From contig JAAFIU010000010.1 of the NCBI GenBank assembly GCA_013298805.1, forward strand, positions 1-42,945: 42,945 bases of DNA. The letters run 5' to 3'. A model generated the notes under the pieces. It was given only the letters and a program-made list of their open reading frames with translations. It did no database searches and had not been told where the DNA came from. Shown one piece after another: positions 41,855-42,945 of the stretch (its first letter is position 1; each line of letters opens with the position of its first letter). This DNA is from Cytophagales bacterium. Its GTDB lineage: Bacteria; Bacteroidota; Bacteroidia; Cytophagales; Spirosomataceae. The position numbers and the translations under genes were made by a program.

Positions 41855-41931
41855 ATTCGATTTTAGATTGACGATTTTTCTTCCAAGCATCGAAAAACCA
41901 GAATCGAACATCGAAAATCAAATATCGAAAA
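41855..41931. repeat. Degenerate ATCGAAAATC repeat stretch
   Basis: The gap between the cytochrome gene and the SDR contains repeated ATCGAA words (CATCGAAAAAC, GAATCGAACATCGAAAATC, ATATCGAAAATC) and reverse words ATTCGATTTTAG at its left end. It resembles the 13976-14012 stretch before eboF. It lies on the upstream side of the cytochrome gene, minus strand. Confidence 0.55.
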
Positions 41932-42699
41932 TCAGTAAGGTGAAACGCCAACTGAAGTCCAACCGCCGTCAATGACTAAACTTTGTCCAGTAATTTGTCG
42001 TGATAAAGGCGATACCAAAAATACAGCAGCGTTGGCAATATCCTGTACGGTTGATGGCCTGCCTGTGGGGGTAATACGTGACCATGTAGAAATATATTCT
42101 GAATCTTGGAGGGTTCTTTCCGTTAAAGTTGCCCCAGGAGCAATGGTGTTAATATTGATTTGGTGAGGAGAGAGGTCTATCACTAAATTTTTGGCTAATT
42201 GTTCAATACCCGCTTTGGTCATGCCATAAGCCGCTAAATTTTCGTGAGCTTGGTGGGCAGTTACCGAAGAGGTTAGTAAAATACTGCCTCCGTGTCCTTG
42301 TAAAACCATTTGTTTGGTTGCTGCTTGGGTCAAGAAAAATGTGCCAAACAAATTGATTTGCAAGAGTTTTTGCATGGATTCGGGTTGATATTCCAAGAAA
42401 TTTCCAAAAGTGGTAATCCCTGCATTGGCAATTAACATATCTAATTTTCCATATTTTTCAACGGTAAACGCTACGATTTGATTGATGATATTTATGTCAG
42501 AAATATCTCCACCGAATGATTCACAAATACCGCCTTGTTTAATGATTGTTTGACTGGCAGTTTTTGCTAAATCCTCATCAATATCATTTAATACTACTTT
42601 TGTCCCCAAAGTAGCCAGTTGCCGAGCTACTTCAAAGCCAATACCGATTCCCGCACCCGTGACGATGGCTACTTGATTTTGAAAGGAATTATTTGTCAT
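41932..42699 (-). CDS. Short-chain dehydrogenase/reductase (glucose 1-dehydrogenase/3-oxoacyl type)
   Basis: A 255-residue classical SDR. The NAD(P) loop VAIVTGAGIGIGFEVARQ, the IANAGITT variant of NNAG, LTSSVTAHQAHENLAAYGMT with Ser, Tyr and Lys, and IAPGATLTERT are present; Asp after VVLNDID favours NAD over NADP. The C-terminal GQSLVIDGGWTSVG is typical. Same strand as the cytochrome protein, 139 bp apart across a repeat stretch. Substrate not assignable from sequence; sugar or secondary alcohol oxidation is plausible. Confidence 0.92.
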   Translation of the reverse strand: MTNNSFQNQVAIVTGAGIGIGFEVARQLATLGTKVVLNDIDEDLAKTASQTIIKQGGICESFGGDISDINIINQIVAFTVEKYGKLDMLIANAGITTFGNFLEYQPESMQKLLQINLFGTFFLTQAATKQMVLQGHGGSILLTSSVTAHQAHENLAAYGMTKAGIEQLAKNLVIDLSPHQININTIAPGATLTERTLQDSEYISTWSRITPTGRPSTVQDIANAAVFLVSPLSRQITGQSLVIDGGWTSVGVSPY

Positions 42700-42945
42700 T
42701 TTTGTTGGATTTCTTTTTGTGGGTGGTTTTTAAATAGTTGTGTATTTTTTTGTTGCGTTAAAAACGTAAGATTTTTACGCCCAATTACAAATTGGAGTGA
42801 ACGGGGAATTTAAAAAACGGTAGTGTTAAATAAGTAATGCTATGTATTTGTTGTAGTGGCAAATGAAGTATTTTATAGCTCCAATATGGTTTACCAACTT
42901 CTTAGAAAAAGACAATGTATCTCTGACAAGCCTACTACATCTTTG
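42700..42945. other. Right-edge intergenic region, no gene recognised
   Basis: No start-to-stop frame with support was found in the last 246 bp. TACATCTTTG at the extreme right end loosely resembles a -7 element, so a plus-strand gene may begin beyond the window. Confidence 0.4.

Noticed and set aside
1-42945. tRNA genes, rRNA genes, insertion sequences or prophage genes
   Set aside because: No cloverleaf-like sequence, transposase motif, integrase or phage structural gene was recognised by reading; a tool-based scan was not possible.

Overview
The window is AT-rich bacterial chromosome, most likely Bacteroidota and probably a Cytophagales-type environmental lineage. This placement is an inference. 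It rests on Bacteroidota-style promoter elements (TAnnTTTG), OmpA/PD40 envelope proteins, Tat-exported Gfo/Idh/MocA oxidoreductases, a PVC-type cytochrome with HEAT repeats, and a glucuronoxylan-type carbohydrate locus. No rRNA, tRNA, CRISPR array, phage or insertion sequence was recognised.

Layout. (1) 1-981, minus strand: the N-terminus of a sugar-nucleotide epimerase running off the left edge, preceded by a transketolase N-terminal half protein. (2) 1105-5828, minus: two tandem paralogous OmpA/PD40 envelope proteins and a small unknown protein. (3) 6034-8244, minus: a secreted GH36 alpha-galactosidase. (4) 8404-15389, plus: a complete six-gene ebo cluster (eboA-F), the conserved but poorly understood metabolite-traffic locus known from scytonemin-producing cyanobacteria, here without recognisable product genes. 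(5) 15386-19771: a sulfur locus. An ArsR repressor leads an operon of persulfide dioxygenase-rhodanese fusion, split YeeE/YedE transporter and SAM methyltransferase; a DUF1275 membrane protein is divergent. Near-identical operators overlap the -7 element of both divergent promoters. (6) 20069-21445: an AraC regulator and a DUF983 membrane protein.

(7) 21512-25309, minus: lacI, ridA, a D-serine dehydratase/D-threonine aldolase-like PLP enzyme and an M19 dipeptidase, plausibly a D-amino-acid dipeptide catabolic operon. (8) 25580-32691, plus: uxuA, GH67 alpha-glucuronidase, a UxuB-like SDR, a Tat-exported serine hydrolase and a GH43 glycosidase, which together suggest glucuronoxylan side-chain use. 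A 70-bp near-perfect palindrome and a classical LacI operator lie between (7) and (8). (9) 32771-36722, minus: three exported Gfo/Idh/MocA oxidoreductases. A 13-nt match to the LacI operator region lies just upstream. (10) 37015-38238, plus: a lipoprotein alpha/beta hydrolase. (11) 38376-41792, minus: an 1138-residue dehydrogenase/HEAT/cytochrome c protein, followed upstream by an SDR (41932-42699).

The most noteworthy items are the intact ebo cluster, the twin operators of the sulfur locus, the LacI operator/palindrome arrangement that may link uronate, D-amino-acid and oxidoreductase genes, and a set of gene-proximal intergenic stretches made of short degenerate repeats whose motif differs from place to place.
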